In this document: one piece after another, positions 46,900-59,060 of the stretch
How the letters are laid out: each line of letters opens with the position of its first letter
How positions within the stretch are numbered: position 1 is the first letter of the stretch
DNA from: Phocoena phocoena
Taxonomy: Eukaryota > Chordata > Mammalia > Artiodactyla > Phocoenidae
Length of the DNA: 64,000 nucleotides
Direction: 5' to 3'
NCBI RefSeq assembly: GCF_963924675.1
Contig: NC_089219.1
Span: 146,526,288-146,590,287, forward strand
Position numbers and translations under genes: made by a program
Notes under the pieces: model-generated
Seen by the model: only the letters and a program-made list of their open reading frames with translations
Told to the model about the DNA's origin: nothing
The model's database searches: none

Positions 46900-49234
46900 A
46901 AAAAAGGCCTTTACCTCCTCCACTGTCCCTCAGCCCTTACTGTGGGTGACTCACCTTACTGGTCTGTAACCCTCACCTGGTGGGCAGCCCTCTTAAATGG
47001 AGTTCTGAAAGCATGGTAAATATAAAATTTATAGTAATGGGAGTTATTAATTGAGACAGTTATTAGAAATTATTACTTCTCATTACTTCTGAGCCATGAA
47101 TTGCATTTTGAAACTAAAGTGTTTTAATTATAAGATATTTAAGCCTCTGTGAAGCATCCAACATTTTATAGTTTGAGATGTAATGATAATGGGTAGGATG
47201 AATTAAATTGTGAAGAAAACTCCTACCTTTGTTTCCAACATTTAATTTTATATATGATTTCAGCTAAGAATACTGCAAGGAGATGGATTATAAACAGAAT
47301 GAATATATGCCAGTGTGAAAACCAGGACTTAATACTATTAATAAATACTATTGTATTAGAACTTGAGAAAAGCTTCTCTACGAAGAAGCAACAGGAAACA
47401 GTCAATTTTAGGGACCTCAGCATATAAAATAAAGGCTTGTTGCTATGGTGTCTCTGTCTCTTTCTGCCTCCCCACACAGACACCCCTCATTTCTCATCTC
47501 TCAGCTCTATTCTCTCTCTGTTTACCTTCATTCTTTATTACTGCAAGCAGCCACTCCCAGACAGGAACTTCCTTTAAGCTCATTAAATAGCAAGGAGTGC
47601 AGGAGAAACATGGTATTTTTCTAGACCAGTGGCTTTCAAACCTTTTGTTACCCACTGCAATACATATTATATTGTCAACCCAATACAGACATATAAATGT
47701 GTATCAGTCAGCTATTTGTTTGTAATAAAACAGCCAGAACATCTTAGGGATATACAAGAGCAAGCATTTCTTTCACTCAGTTGTGTGTTGGTTAGGGTCA
47801 GCTGATCTATGCTGGACTCAGCTGGGTGTCACGGCTGATCTTGGCAGGGCTTGCTCATGGGTCTGTGGGTTGGTGGGTGGTTAGCTGATATAAACTGATC
47901 CTGGTTGGTGGGGTCTAGCTTGGGTGGTTCTGCCCCATGTGTCTCTCATCCTATTATTGATTCTCGTGGACTAGCCTGAGCATATTTTTCTTATGGAAAT
48001 GGCGGAGGTGCAAAATAGTAAGCCCAGTTGCACAAATATTCTTCAAACCTTTGATCATGTCACATCTAACATTCCACTGGCTAGAGCAAGCCAATGGCAA
48101 GCCCTAAGTCAAGGACAGAAAAGTATACTCACGGAGATAAGGGGAATGAATATTTTTAAACAATAACCTATCAAAAATGTATAAATATAACTGAATCAAA
48201 AGTTCCATAAAACAATTCTTAGCAAGTAGTTTGGGTCAAGATCTGTAGTTTGAAAAAGTTTTCTAGAGGCATGTTGATTCAAACATACGTGATCTATGTC
48301 TTAGAAGTGTAATCTGAACACCAAACTGAGTTAATTCTGACAATTCTCTCTCCAGCCTCACTTGACTGGGGTAGGATGTTGGTGTGGGGATATAGTGAGA
48401 TTTGCATTCTTGTCACTCCAATCAGTATTACTCGATGTGTAGTCCACAAACAAGCTAGTCCACTGACGGGTGCCAGCCCACAAACTGTTCATTACTAGAC
48501 CGTAACCATAGTGAGGTAAGGTTCCAGAATATAAACGAACACACTGTTTATTTCATTGAGAAAAATCTTACTTAAAAAAAAAAAAAAAAGTCCGCTGAAT
48601 GAAACTGCGTGCTTATTGGTGTAGTTGCTTTACATTTTCATGAAACTTCCTTATCTCAACCTCTGATCAGTAACAAACAGTTCACAGACCAGCATTACCC
48701 AAGGAAGACCCAGAATCTTCTAAACAGGAATCTCCATGAAATAGTTATCTTGTGTATCTGAGACAAAGAAGGGATGTTTTGGAAAAGTAGATTCTTAAGC
48801 GTTTCATAAATATTGTAGGGGAAGAAACCAGTAATGAGAAAGGAGCTGAAGAAACAAGAGCAGAGAGAGATTGACTGATGGAGCAAAACTTTGAAGAATG
48901 AAGGAGCGACAAGGACAAGGTGGTCTTGACCAAGAGGCAGTACACCTCATCCTCCTAAAAAGGAGATACTTGTAGGTAAGTCTGTAGGAGAGGGTGCTGG
49001 ACATTTGGGGTGTTTCATGCCTGAAGGTATCATTCTTGTCTATGAATTAAGGGTCAAGATCATCTGCTGAGATGGCATCTTGTTACTGCCGTTTTGGAAT
49101 TGGGGGGATTTGAATTAAACTCAATTGATTTAAAATCCTATAAGGATTTTGTTCCACTTTATTCTATTTACTTTATAAACATTCATTTTCCTATTTAACC
49201 TAAAGGGTTTTTTTCTCACAACCTGTGCATTTTA
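46900..49234. other. Intergenic stretch, no gene
   Basis: 47.63-48.13 kb resembles an old interspersed repeat ('ctgatcttggcagggcttgc', 'tgtgtctctcatcc'). The rest is unassigned. Short ORFs show no homology. Confidence 0.5.
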
Positions 49235-50480
49235 AATAAATTTCTTTTTTTTTTTCCACATCAGAAACTGCTTTTTATACATTTTGTACAAGGACCACTT
49301 TGGAACCAAGCATGTTTCCTCCAGTTGGTTTCAATGAATGGCAATGCCACATCACATGCTACACTAGCTCAGGATGAGAATTTTCTAATACTTTTTCTGA
49401 TACTTTTTCTCCTTCCTTTCATATCACCCAAAGATCCACCCCAATCTGAAGGAAGAGAAGGACTGGATGAACCCTAAGTTTCTTGGGGGAAATCCAAGTT
49501 GATATGTCCCCTCTTTGCAAGGAGATGGGGCAGGGAGAGCGAGTTCTAGCCCCCAAAGAAAGGACTAACAATCAGTGAACATGCGGCTCCATCTTTCTTA
49601 TGAGGCCCGCCTGCCCTTGAAAGGGAAGTATACGCTTAACCCACAGGTGTTCTGCAACATGGAGGTGGCTCACGCCATTTCTTGCAACAGAGCGCGCTGT
49701 TCCTCCCAGCTCCTCCGCCCACCCCTTACCACCAGCGGTAGTGGGCCCGCGCCCGGTTAACCTCGGCCGTCTTGTGCGTGTCGTGCTTTCTGTTTACCAC
49801 AGGGCTCCGCTTGTGAAAAGCCTCCAGCAGCTCCCGAGACAGCTTCTCCGGCATCAGCGTCCGCCGGAGCTTCATTCTCCCTACATGCAGTAATCATCCA
49901 CTTCATGGCCAGGAAGTGGCGACTCTGGTCAGCTAGCGGCACAGGGACCTGATAGAAATGGCCACCCTTGAGCATGGGTACCAGCCCAATCACAGGCTCA
50001 CAGTTTTTCAGTGCTTGTTGGAAGATGGTGTAAGGGTTGCGTTCAGTGGTTGCCTGTTCTTCTGCAGAAGCAGCATGGTACTTCTCAAACTGCTTCCTTT
50101 TCACAGTTTCCAGAGTCTGCGTCATGAGGGATCTGGCCAGTATTTTGTTTCCTCCTTTCATCATCATGTTGGTGAATTTACTGATCACTGGGTCTTCAAA
50201 CACAGAGCTTGTTTTCGTCGCTGGAGCAGCTTTGATAACCGGAGTCTTCCTGAGCTCCCGCTCATACTTTTCCTCCTCATTCAGCTCGGCCGAGGGCTTG
50301 CGGTAATATGCCTTGTCAATCTGGGGGTCCTGGTATTCAGGACCATAGCGGCTCCACCTCACCTGGGTCAGCCCTGGAAGCTGTAGGACAACACTCCGCA
50401 CGCCCAGCAGCAAGTCCGACCACCCTCGTGCAGCCTTCACTGTGGCGGCAGCCAACTTGGCTGGCCAATAAATTTCTTTT
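49235..50480 (-). mobile_element. Retroposed MRPS7 cDNA with target-site duplication
   Basis: The unit comprises a leader-like GCCAGCCAAG end, an intronless coding copy, about 460 nt of 3' UTR-like sequence and a poly-A tail (poly-T at 49245-49255). It is bounded by AATAAATTTCTTTT at 49235-49248 and 50467-50480. These are the marks of L1-driven retrotransposition of a spliced mRNA. Confidence 0.9.
49726..50455 (-). pseudogene. MRPS7P: MRPS7 processed pseudogene (mitochondrial ribosomal protein uS7m)
   Basis: The reading frame from 50455 contains [54 protein letters not shown] and [18 protein letters not shown], clear matches to MRPS7, a small-subunit protein of the mitochondrial ribosome. 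There are no introns. The expected ATG is TTG (50455-50453). After ITACREN one extra base near 49867 shifts the frame; the true C-terminus ([18 protein letters not shown], ending in HYRWW-like codons and TAA at 49728-49726) continues in another frame, while the shifted frame stops at 49757. A further in-frame difference is K for I after NMMM. It is not expected to make protein. Confidence 0.93.
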
Positions 50481-50615
50481 CCTCAATATTTTGTTATAAG
50501 AATCATCAGACATACAGAAATGTAGAAAGAATTATACAGGGAGAATTAATTTACCTACCACCTGGATTCTACAATTTATTTTTATGTTATGTCAATCTCA
50601 GTTTGAGGCCAATTT

Positions 50616-50870
50616 GGGTTTCCCTGGTGGCGCAGTGGTTGAGAGTCCACCTGCCGATGCAGGGGACATGGGTTCGTGCCCCGGTCCGGGAAGATCCCAC
50701 ATGCCGCGAAGCGGCTGGGCCCGTGAGCCATGGCCGCTGAGCCTGCGCATCCGGAGCCGCTGAGCCTGCACATCCGGAGCCGCTGAGCCTGTGCATCCGG
50801 AGCCTGTGCTCCGCAACGGGAGAGGCCACAACAGTGAGAGGCCCGCGTACTGCCAAAAAACAAACAAAAA
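50616..50870 (+). mobile_element. CHR SINE, GC-rich, with internal triplication
   Basis: GGGTTTCCCTGGTGGCGCAG head and A-rich tail. A 23-bp unit starting CGCTGAGCCTGC is present three times (50735-50757, 50758-50780, 50781-50803) where other copies have one. Confidence 0.9.
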
Positions 50871-50993
50871 ACAATTCGGAAATGGATTTGTTATTATTTT
50901 GTTTACCGAAGTTAGTAAATACTAGTGAAGACTTTGGGAAAGAAATCATTTTTAATTCAACAGGTCAAGTATGAATGTTCTTGGCTTCTGTTT

Positions 50994-51475
50994 TGATCAG
51001 GGTTCTTCAGAGAAGATGGATCTATCTATCATCTATCTATCTATCTAGCCATCTATCTATCATATGTATAGTGGCTCCTGTGATTATGGAGGCTGGAAAG
51101 TCCCAAGATCTGCAGGGTGAGTTGGCAAGCTGGAGACCCAGGAGGGCAGATGATGTAGTTCTAGTCCAAAGAGCCAATGATTCAGCTCAAGTCTGAAGGC
51201 AGGAAAAATGCTGATGTGCCAGTTCAAAGGCCATCAAACAGTAGGAATTCTCTCACTTGGAAGAGATTCAGCGTTTTTGTTCTATTCAGGTCTTTAACTG
51301 ATTGGATGAGACCCACCCACATTGGAGAGAGCAATCTGCTCTACTCAGGCTAAGGATTTAAGTGTTAATCTCATCCAAAAACACCTTCACAGAAACACCC
51401 AAAATAATGTTTGACCAAGTATCTGGGCACCCTGTGGACCAGTCAAGTTGACACATGAAATTAACCATCACAGCC
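50994..51475. repeat. Old interspersed repeat with (ATCT)n tract
   Basis: 'cagggttcttcagagaagat', an (ATCT)n run at about 51019-51062, then 'gtctttaactgattggatga' and 'gtcaagttgacacatgaaat'. This is a common mammalian repeat which I recognise but cannot name securely. Confidence 0.5.
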
Positions 51476-52063
51476 TCTTTATGCTATGTATACTTAGGAG
51501 AACAGTATTCATCCCCAACCTACCTCTCAGGTTGCTCCTTCCCCACCCTCCCAGAGAAAAAATCATTGTAACACTCTTGTTTCTGGAAGATATGGCATGT
51601 TTACTTTGTAAGTTTTGTGAACCCACCACTGAATATCCTTAGGGGTTTAACACCTCGCTGTGAATAATACTATTTTAAACAAGTCTTATGTAATTGTATA
51701 TTTTTTTCTCTACAAACACATATAAAACTATTTTCAATTTCTGTGGAATGGAATAAAATATAAATATACATGCAATTATCTTAACCAACCAAATGTTTTA
51801 AATTTTTAACTTATAAAGCAAAAGCTGTGTTTTAAGGTGTTAAGTTGTTAGGTTTTCAGACTAACTCAGTCTTCATATTTTTCTTCCTATTTATTAATAA
51901 ACCAGAAATGGCTTTCCTGGTTCTTAACTTTTTTTCTACTTTTTCACAGTTTCTTAGTTTGAAGGAGCAAGTAAGTCACAAGCTACATTCAGTGAATCTA
52001 GAGTCTTTAAAATTCATTTCTTCATTATTCCACAAACATTTATCCATCATAATTTTGAGCTTC

Positions 52064-53566
52064 TGCTGTACAATGAAGTGAATCAACTACATGTATACCT
52101 ATATCCCCTCCCTCTTGGACCTTCCTCCCACCCCCCCCATCCCACCCATCTAGGTCATCAGAGAGCACGGAGCTGAGCTCCCTGTGCTATATGGTAGGTT
52201 CCCACTAGCTATCTATTTTACACATGGTAGTGTATTTATGTCAAACTTCATCTCCCAATTAGTCCCACCCACCCCTTTCCCCCCAGGTCCACATGTCCAT
52301 TCCCTACGTCTACATCTCTATTCCTGCCCTACAAACAGGTTCATCTGTACCATTTTTCTAAATTCCACATATACACATTAATATATGATATTTGTTTTTC
52401 TCTTTCTGACTAACTTCACTCTGTTTGACAGACTCTAGCCCATCCACATCCCCACAAATGACCCAGTTTTGTTCCTTTTCATGGCTGAGTAATATTCCAT
52501 TGCATATATATACAACATCTTCTTTATCTATTCATCTATCGTTGGACATTTAGGTTGTTTTCATGTCCTGGCTATTGTAAATAGTCCTGCAATGAACATT
52601 GGGGTACATGTGTCCTTTTGAATTATGGTTTTCTCAGGGTATATGCCCAGAAGTGGGATTGCTGGGTCATTATGGTAGTTCTATTTTTAGTTTTTTAAGG
52701 AAACTCCATACTGTTCTCCATAGTGGCTGTATCAATTTACATTCCCACCAACAGTGCAAAAGGGTTCACTTTTCTCCACACCCTCTCCAGCATTTATTGT
52801 TTGTAGATTTTTTTTGATGATGGCCATTCTGACCAGTGTGAGGTGTTACCTCATTGTAGTTTTGATCTGCATTTCATGTGCCTCTTGGCCACCTCTATGT
52901 CTTCTTTGGTGAAATGTCTATTTAGGTCTTCTGCCCATTTTTTAATTGGGTTGTGTGTTTTTTTGATATTGAGCTCCATGAGCTGTTTGTATATTTTAGA
53001 GATTAACCCTTTGTCTGTTGCTTCATTTGCAAATATTTTCTCCCATTCTGAGGGTTGTCTTTTCATCTTATTTATGGTTTCCTTTGCTGTGCAAAAGCTT
53101 TTAAGTTTTATTAGGTCCCATTTGTTTATTTTTGTTTTTATTTTCATTACTCTAGGATGTGGTTCAAAAAAGATATTGCTGTGGTTTATGTCAAGGAGTG
53201 TTTTTCCTGTCCGGGCTTACATTTAGGTTTTTAATCCATTTGGAGTTTATTTTTGTGCATGGTGTTAGGGAGTGTTCTAATTTCATTCTTTTACACGTAG
53301 CTGTCGAGTTTTCCCAGCACCACTTATTGAAGAGGCTGTCTTTTCTCCATTGTATGTTCTTGCCTCCTTTGTTATAAATTAGGTGACCATATGTGTGTGG
53401 GTTTATCTCTGGGCTTTCTATCCTGTACCATTGATCTATATTTCTGTTTTTGTGCCAGTACCATGCTGTCTTGATTACTGTAGCTTTGTAGTATAGTCTG
53501 AAGTCAGGGAGCTTGATTCCTCTAACTCTGTCTTTCTTTCTCAAGATTGCTTTGTAGACCTGGTCT
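52064..53566 (-). mobile_element. LINE-1, 5'-truncated, ORF2 C-terminus and 3' UTR
   Basis: Minus-strand frames 53191-53544 ([20 protein letters not shown]) and 52851-53147 ([20 protein letters not shown]) are the L1 ORF2 protein C-terminal part, in order but broken by stops. 3' UTR text follows to about 52064. It is better preserved than the intron 7 L1, hence younger. Confidence 0.88.
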
Positions 53567-53589
53567 CTAGTGATGGAGCCTGTGAGTGC

Positions 53590-53790
53590 ACAAGGACGTT
53601 AAATACAGGAGTGAGGGCCACACTAGGATGAGCTTCAGTAACTATGGAAACATGGAGGGGGGATCCTATAAGACTTTCTGTAGGACCTGATATCTGAATT
53701 GAGTCCTGAAGAACAAGCAGTAGACAGCCAGATGGAATAAATAGAAGGGAGTATTGGGCAAGAGAGGAACAGCATGTGCAAAGGCCCAGG
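53590..53790. repeat. Old interspersed repeat block D
   Basis: 'ctgaattgagtcctgaagaa' and 'ggaacagcatgtgcaaaggc' are typical of the same old family seen in RCOR3 introns at 10.2-10.9 kb. Confidence 0.4.
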
Positions 53791-54449
53791 ACCTCCATCT
53801 TTGGGTTATTCTAGTCCATCTTTTCTGTGTTTTTAATCTCTCTCTTTCCATTTGGCCCCTTTTCCATGTCTTATAAACATGTTAATGTTTCTTATATTCA
53901 AAAGCAATGCAAAAAATAATCCCTTCCTCAACATTGTGTCCTCCTCAGGCTACTGTTCTATCTTCCTTTTTCTCAATGTAGGCATACTCCTTGAAGGAAT
54001 ATAGGACCTACCTCAAGTCCCTTACCTCCCGTTCCATCTTTAACCTGAGGACACAGGAGACCTTCATGGAAAAGAGGGGAGGGTTACAAGTAAAAGAACA
54101 AATGGTAATTCTGGAAGGTGAAGGATAATGGGAAGACAAGACTTCACCCTGTATGTGTTCAAATGAAAGTTCTGAGAACTTTGGTAATGAACAAAGAAGA
54201 AAGACTTTTGAATAACTTTCCAGATGTGTTCCAGGCAATTGTGATAAAGAAAGGGGATTTTGTTGAAGTTTTAAGTAAATTTTCTCCTTGGGGATTTTCT
54301 TCTGAGGGTATAGTAAAGATCTGAATTTCTATTTTAATTACTTCAGGTTGCTGGATTTGTGATTCTTTTAATGCTAGAACTGAACCGCACATCTGCCTTG
54401 TATTATGTGGATTACATTTCACTTTTAAGCTAGTAAATGCAATATTGGA

Positions 54450-54656
54450 TTTTTGGGTTTTTTTTCGTTACGCGGGCCTCTCACTGCTGTGGCCTTTCCC
54501 GTTACGGAGCACAGGCTCCGGACGCGCAGGCCCAGCGGCCACAGCTCACAGGCCCAGCCGCTCCACGGCATGTGGGATCCTCCTGGACTGGGGCACGAAC
54601 CCGTGTCCCCTGCATCGGCAGGCGGACTCTCAACCACTGTGCCACCAGGGAAGCCC
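54450..54656 (-). mobile_element. CHR SINE, GC-rich subfamily
   Basis: T-run then CGTTACGCGGGCCTCTCACT, ending GCCACCAGGGAAGCCC. AATATTGG at 54441-54448 recurs right of the element (from about 54659). Confidence 0.9.
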
Positions 54657-54839
54657 CAATATTGGTTTTTAAAAAAATTTTTAGTGTTTCATATACTATG
54701 ATATTTTAAGGTACCAGAAGATCAGTATTTTTTGTTGGAATAAAACCATTATTCTAAAAATGTCTGAAATTTGAATCATTTACATATTAAACTGGATTAC
54801 AGTTTCTAATCAAAACTGTTTCACTTATTTAGATAAAAT

Positions 54840-55385
54840 TCTTCACTGCCTCCATAATTCTTAAGAGGAAGAATTAATGACAATTGAAAGGAAAATCTCC
54901 TATTGGAAGAATAATACTTATTTGTGTTCCAGGAACTTCTGAACAAATAGAATATGAAAATGCCAGTATTGAAACCAAGGCAAGAAACTCTCTGCGTGGA
55001 ATCCCACCATGAAACTGAAGAAGCCAAAAGAGAACTGTAATATCTCTTCTGAAAGAATTCGAACAACAGCTTGCTGTCAACAAAAAGATCACAACCCATG
55101 GAAAAGATAGCTATTAAAAATATGTCATCAAAGTCAACAAGAGATAGACAGAGACAGAGATCTTTGGAGATGGAGTAAAAAGAAAATATATGGAGTTAGC
55201 TAATAACCAATATGTCCTCTTCCAACTAGTGTAGAATTAGAAAGAGCTTTCTCAGCAACTGGAAAAATGTGCACAAAAATAAGTTCACTGTCTAATAAAA
55301 ACCAATTGACACTTAAAGAAACATCTTTCTTTAAAAAAAGATATCATATTTCATCTTATATTTTTCATGATTAATTACATTTTCT
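54840..55385 (+). pseudogene. hAT transposase fossil (C-terminal dimerisation region)
   Basis: From 55213 one frame reads CPLPTSVELERAFSATGKMC, then TKISSLSNKNQL, up to a stop near 55370. PTS.ELERAFSATG...TK.SSLS is the signature of the hAT (Charlie group) C-terminal dimerisation domain. Upstream text back to about 54.85 kb may be the rest of the transposase but has stops in this frame. No terminal inverted repeats were identified. Dead element. Confidence 0.6.
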
Positions 55386-55660
55386 TTATTTCATGTAGTG
55401 TGTATATTAGTTTGTAACACTTTATTTTACCGGCCAACAACTGATATTGGTAATGATTTATATTTAATGTTTAAATTTTTGTAATTTTTCATTTTACTTA
55501 ATGTACGATTTTAAAATTTAAACTGCATTAAATACCTAGTATTACACTTTAATTTTATGAATTAAAAAGCTTCAAAACAGAAATACTAGTATATTAGTTA
55601 TTATTTGAATCAAGCATCCCAATTCTGCTATTATTCATGTTCTCTGGTATTGCAATGATT

Positions 55661-55870
55661 TTTTTTTTTTTTTTTTTTGCGGTACGCGGGCCTCTCACTG
55701 CTGTGGCCTCTCCCACTGCGGAGCACAGGCTCCGGACGCGCAGGCTCAGCGGCCATGGCTCACGGGCTCAGCCACTCCGCGGCATGTGGGATCTTCCCAG
55801 ACCGGGGCACGAACCCGTGTCCCCTGCATCGGCAGGCGGACTCTCAACCACTGCGCCACCAGGGAAGCCC
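55661..55870 (-). mobile_element. CHR SINE, GC-rich subfamily, well preserved
   Basis: Poly-T, GCGGTACGCGGGCCTCTCAC and end GCCACCAGGGAAGCCC. The duplication TGCAATGATTTTTT is perfect at 55651 and 55871. Probably one of the youngest copies here. Confidence 0.95.
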
Positions 55871-56945
55871 TGCAATGATTTTTTTAAAGATGAATTTCTG
55901 TCATAAGATCATCTCTGATTCCACCCCAGGGAAACTATGGGTTTTACTCCCCTGAGTAGATTGTGCAGATCCATTGATAATAACTACTATACTTAATTGA
56001 AATGATGTATTTATCTGTTTCCCTCTATTGTGTCACAAAATCCTTGAATATTTATAAAACAGGAAGTAATTTTCTTAATTACAATGGGGAAATACTCTTT
56101 TCAGGTTTGTTGAGTGTTTGTTTAGTATGGGGAAGGACCTGAAAGCTACACCAGCTCTGGATATTACAACGAAATTGAGTTGTGGCCATTCCCTGGGACA
56201 GACTGGGCTTCCCAAAGGTACAGCCAGTCAGCTAGTTCTGCCTTATTTTCCCTTAACTTCAACCATGTTTAAAACTGAGGAGGACCATCTGTGCTATGTA
56301 ATAAAAAGTTATAGTCTTTATGCGATAATGATAATTTTGAAACTTAATATATTCAAAGTCTATACTTATAAAAATAATTTTAAAATGTGTTTAAATCTCA
56401 TTTAAAAAGGAAAAACTCATTTTGATTATTTTCTTATTATCTAACCTGTTTGGTAAATAGCTTAGTCATGATCAAAATAAGATAATGTATATGGAAGCAA
56501 CATGTAAATTGTAAAATGCTGCACAAAAGATTCTAAGAGCCATGGTTAAAGACAGGAAACATCCTCTTCTCTCCCCCAGAGGGAATCATCCTAAATCTGT
56601 TAATTTTTCTTAATAGATTTTCATTTCCAACCACACAAACTCTTGATACTGGTTTTTGAAACCCCATTAAAGTACAGGCAGAAATATAGCCCTACACTGA
56701 TCCTTTAGATCAAACTTTTCCTCATACCAGGCCAGACACAATTCCTAGGCCTGCCTCAGGCTGCCCTACGCCTGACTTAGGATTCTAGTTTTTAGAGAGG
56801 TGGAGCATTCTTTGCTCATTTGCCTTTCCTTCATTGTAGCGTTAGGCTCAAGCATGAAACCTTTCTCTGTAACTTTTCTTTGAAAGCACCAACAAAGTTA
56901 GCTTCAAAATTATTTTTTTAAACAGTTTTTCTTATAAAGTGTTTA

Positions 56946-57097
56946 TGTTTATTTATTTATATTTATTTATTTTTTGGCTGCGTTGTGTCTTTGTTGCTGC
57001 GAGTAGGCTTTCTTCAGTTGTGGCGAGCAGGGGCTACACTTTGTTGCGGTGCACGGGCTTCCCATTGCAGTGGCTTCTCTTGTTGTGGAGCATAAGC
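56946..57097 (-). mobile_element. CHR-type SINE, truncated
   Basis: 'ttttttggctgcgttgtgtc' to 'ggcttctcttgttgtggagc'; the tRNA-related head is missing, and it abuts an L1 3' end. Confidence 0.8.
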
Positions 57098-57111
57098 CAG
57101 CCTATCCTGTA

Positions 57112-58335
57112 TATTTCTTTTTTTTTAAATTTATTTTATTGAAGTATAGTTGATTTACAATGTTGTGTTAACTTCTGCTGTACAGCAAAGTGATTCAGTT
57201 ATACATATGTATACATTCGTTTTATGTTCTTTTCCATTATGGTTTATCACCAGATATTGAATATAGTTCCCTGTGCTATACAGTAGGACCCTGTTGTTTA
57301 TCCATTCTATATATTGATATCATAGTTTGCATCTGCTCACTCCAAACTCCCAATCCATCCTTCCCCTAACCACCTCCCCCTTGGCAACCGAAAGTCCATT
57401 CTCTATTTCTGTGAATCTGTTTTGTAGATAAGTTCATTTGTGTCATACTTTAGATTCCACATATAATTGATATCATATGGTATTTGTCTTTCTCTTTCTG
57501 ACTTACTTCACTTAGTATGATAACCTCTAGGTGTTACCGACTCTAAGCTTGTATTGCTCACCGCACAACAGGCCAATAATCAAGAGACGAGTTGTTGGGG
57601 CAAAGAATAGCAATTTTATTTGGAAAGCCAGAAAATAGAGAAGATGGTGGGCTCATGCCCCAAAGAACCATCTTGCCTGAGTTAGAATTCAGGCTCTTTT
57701 ATACTAAAAGGGGAGGGAGTAAAGTCAAACACTTCCTGGTTCCCATCAGCCTCTGGAGGGGGATGTGTTAATTTCTTCTTCCCTGCAGTCATTCACAGGT
57801 GGGCCTGGTCATGTTATTTCCTGTGAGCTAAACAAAGGTATTTTAGCTTTAAGTTCATTACCTGGGAAGCAGGATTCCCAGAGATGGGCCATTATGTATA
57901 ATTTAAGCTTATAGGCAACATCCCTTTAGTGATTAACTTGTAATAAAGTACAAAAGGTTCTTCCCTACTACATATGTCCATACATGTTGCTGCAAATGGC
58001 ACTATTTCATTCTTTTTTTTTATGGCTGAGTAGTATTCTACTGTATATATGTACCACATCTTCTTTATCCATTTATCTGTTGATGGACATTTAGGTTGCT
58101 TCCATGTCTTGGCTATTGTGAATAGCGCTGCTATGAACATAGGGGTGCGTGTTTCTTTTTGAATTATAGTTTTGTCTGGACATATGCCTGGGAGAGGGAT
58201 TGCTGGATCATATGGCAACTCTATTTAGTTTTTTGAGGAACCTCCATACTGCTTTCCATAGTGGCTACACCAATTTACATTCCCACCAAGAGTGTAGGAA
58301 GATTCTCTTTTCTCCACACCCTCTTCAGCATTTGT
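57112..58335 (-). mobile_element. LINE-1 3' end (ORF2 tail and 3' UTR), split by a solo LTR
   Basis: Poly-T at about 57117-57126, then 'gaagtatagttgatttacaa' and the rest of the 3' UTR to 57531. After the LTR it resumes at 57977 with 'tccatacatgttgctgcaaa'. The minus frame 57892-58218 contains YYSAIKKKNEIVPFAATCMD and KTWKQPKCPSTDKWIKKMW, the end of L1 ORF2 protein. Confidence 0.9.
57532..57972 (-). mobile_element. Solo LTR (gammaretrovirus-like, ERV1 type), 441 bp
   Basis: On the minus strand it begins TGTAGTAGGGAAG and ends GGTAACA. It has a TATA-like TATAAAAGAGCC and an AATAAA signal about 80 bases before the end. It cleanly interrupts L1 text. Flanks TAGG (57528-57531) and TATG (57973-57976) are a 4-bp duplication with one change, as for ERV1. 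No internal viral genes remain. Confidence 0.8.
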
Positions 58336-58339
58336 TTGT

Positions 58340-58895
58340 ATCATGTCTATTTCAATACCAATATCGATATAGAAAGAATTTCAATCTAAAATGGAGCCAG
58401 AGGATATAAAATGGAAAGTCTCATTCATGTGCCTTCAGAAAAACAAAACTTAAGGAATGAAAAACGGATTTCCTCATATACTGAAAACTGAAAATGTTGG
58501 AATTTTCTTAAATGACAGGGAGTTAATCGGGGGTTATGTCATATCAACTTTGGAAAGTTTTTGCTTATGGTTTCCAGAGTTATGAATGGGAAATGACCCA
58601 GGTTGAGTTGGTCTTGCCAAGGGAGCTGAAGGGAGCTTTGTTTGTATGACTGGACTGGTTTTGTCTGCTTGAATTTTCAAAGCTGCTCTCTCTTTGTTTT
58701 GATTTTAACAGACTCCAACAGAACCCTCCCCTCTTTACATTCCCTTCCCATAAATACAGCCTACCCCAAACCCTCAGCGGACTCATTTGTAGCTTGCTAT
58801 AGTTTGTGTGTCCTGAATTGCAGTTTCTCTGCTATTCTCGAATAAACTCATCTCTTTGAGCTTACCTCAGTTTACCTCTTTATTTAGGTCGACAA
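58340..58895 (+). mobile_element. Possible second solo LTR
   Basis: It has LTR-like order: 'cccataaatacagcc' then 'cgaataaactcatctctttg' and an end 'gtcgaca'. No clear start or duplication was found, and L1 text does not resume after it. Tentative. Confidence 0.4.
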
Positions 58896-59060
58896 GTAAA
58901 TTCAGTGAGCATCTAAGATAATATTCTCCCTCTCTTGTTCTACCACCTTCACAATTCATTTTCACATTTACTCTCCAGACTTCTGCCAGCATAAATTAGC
59001 AAAATCTTGTGATTATTGAGAACTGTAATCCTTCTCTTCTTGTTTTAAACTTGTAATTAT

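Noticed and set aside
49958..50386. 142-codon plus-strand ORF
   Set aside because: Antisense shadow of the MRPS7 pseudogene.
52851..53544. 98- and 117-codon minus-strand ORFs
   Set aside because: Pieces of L1 ORF2 protein in a truncated element, not a host gene.
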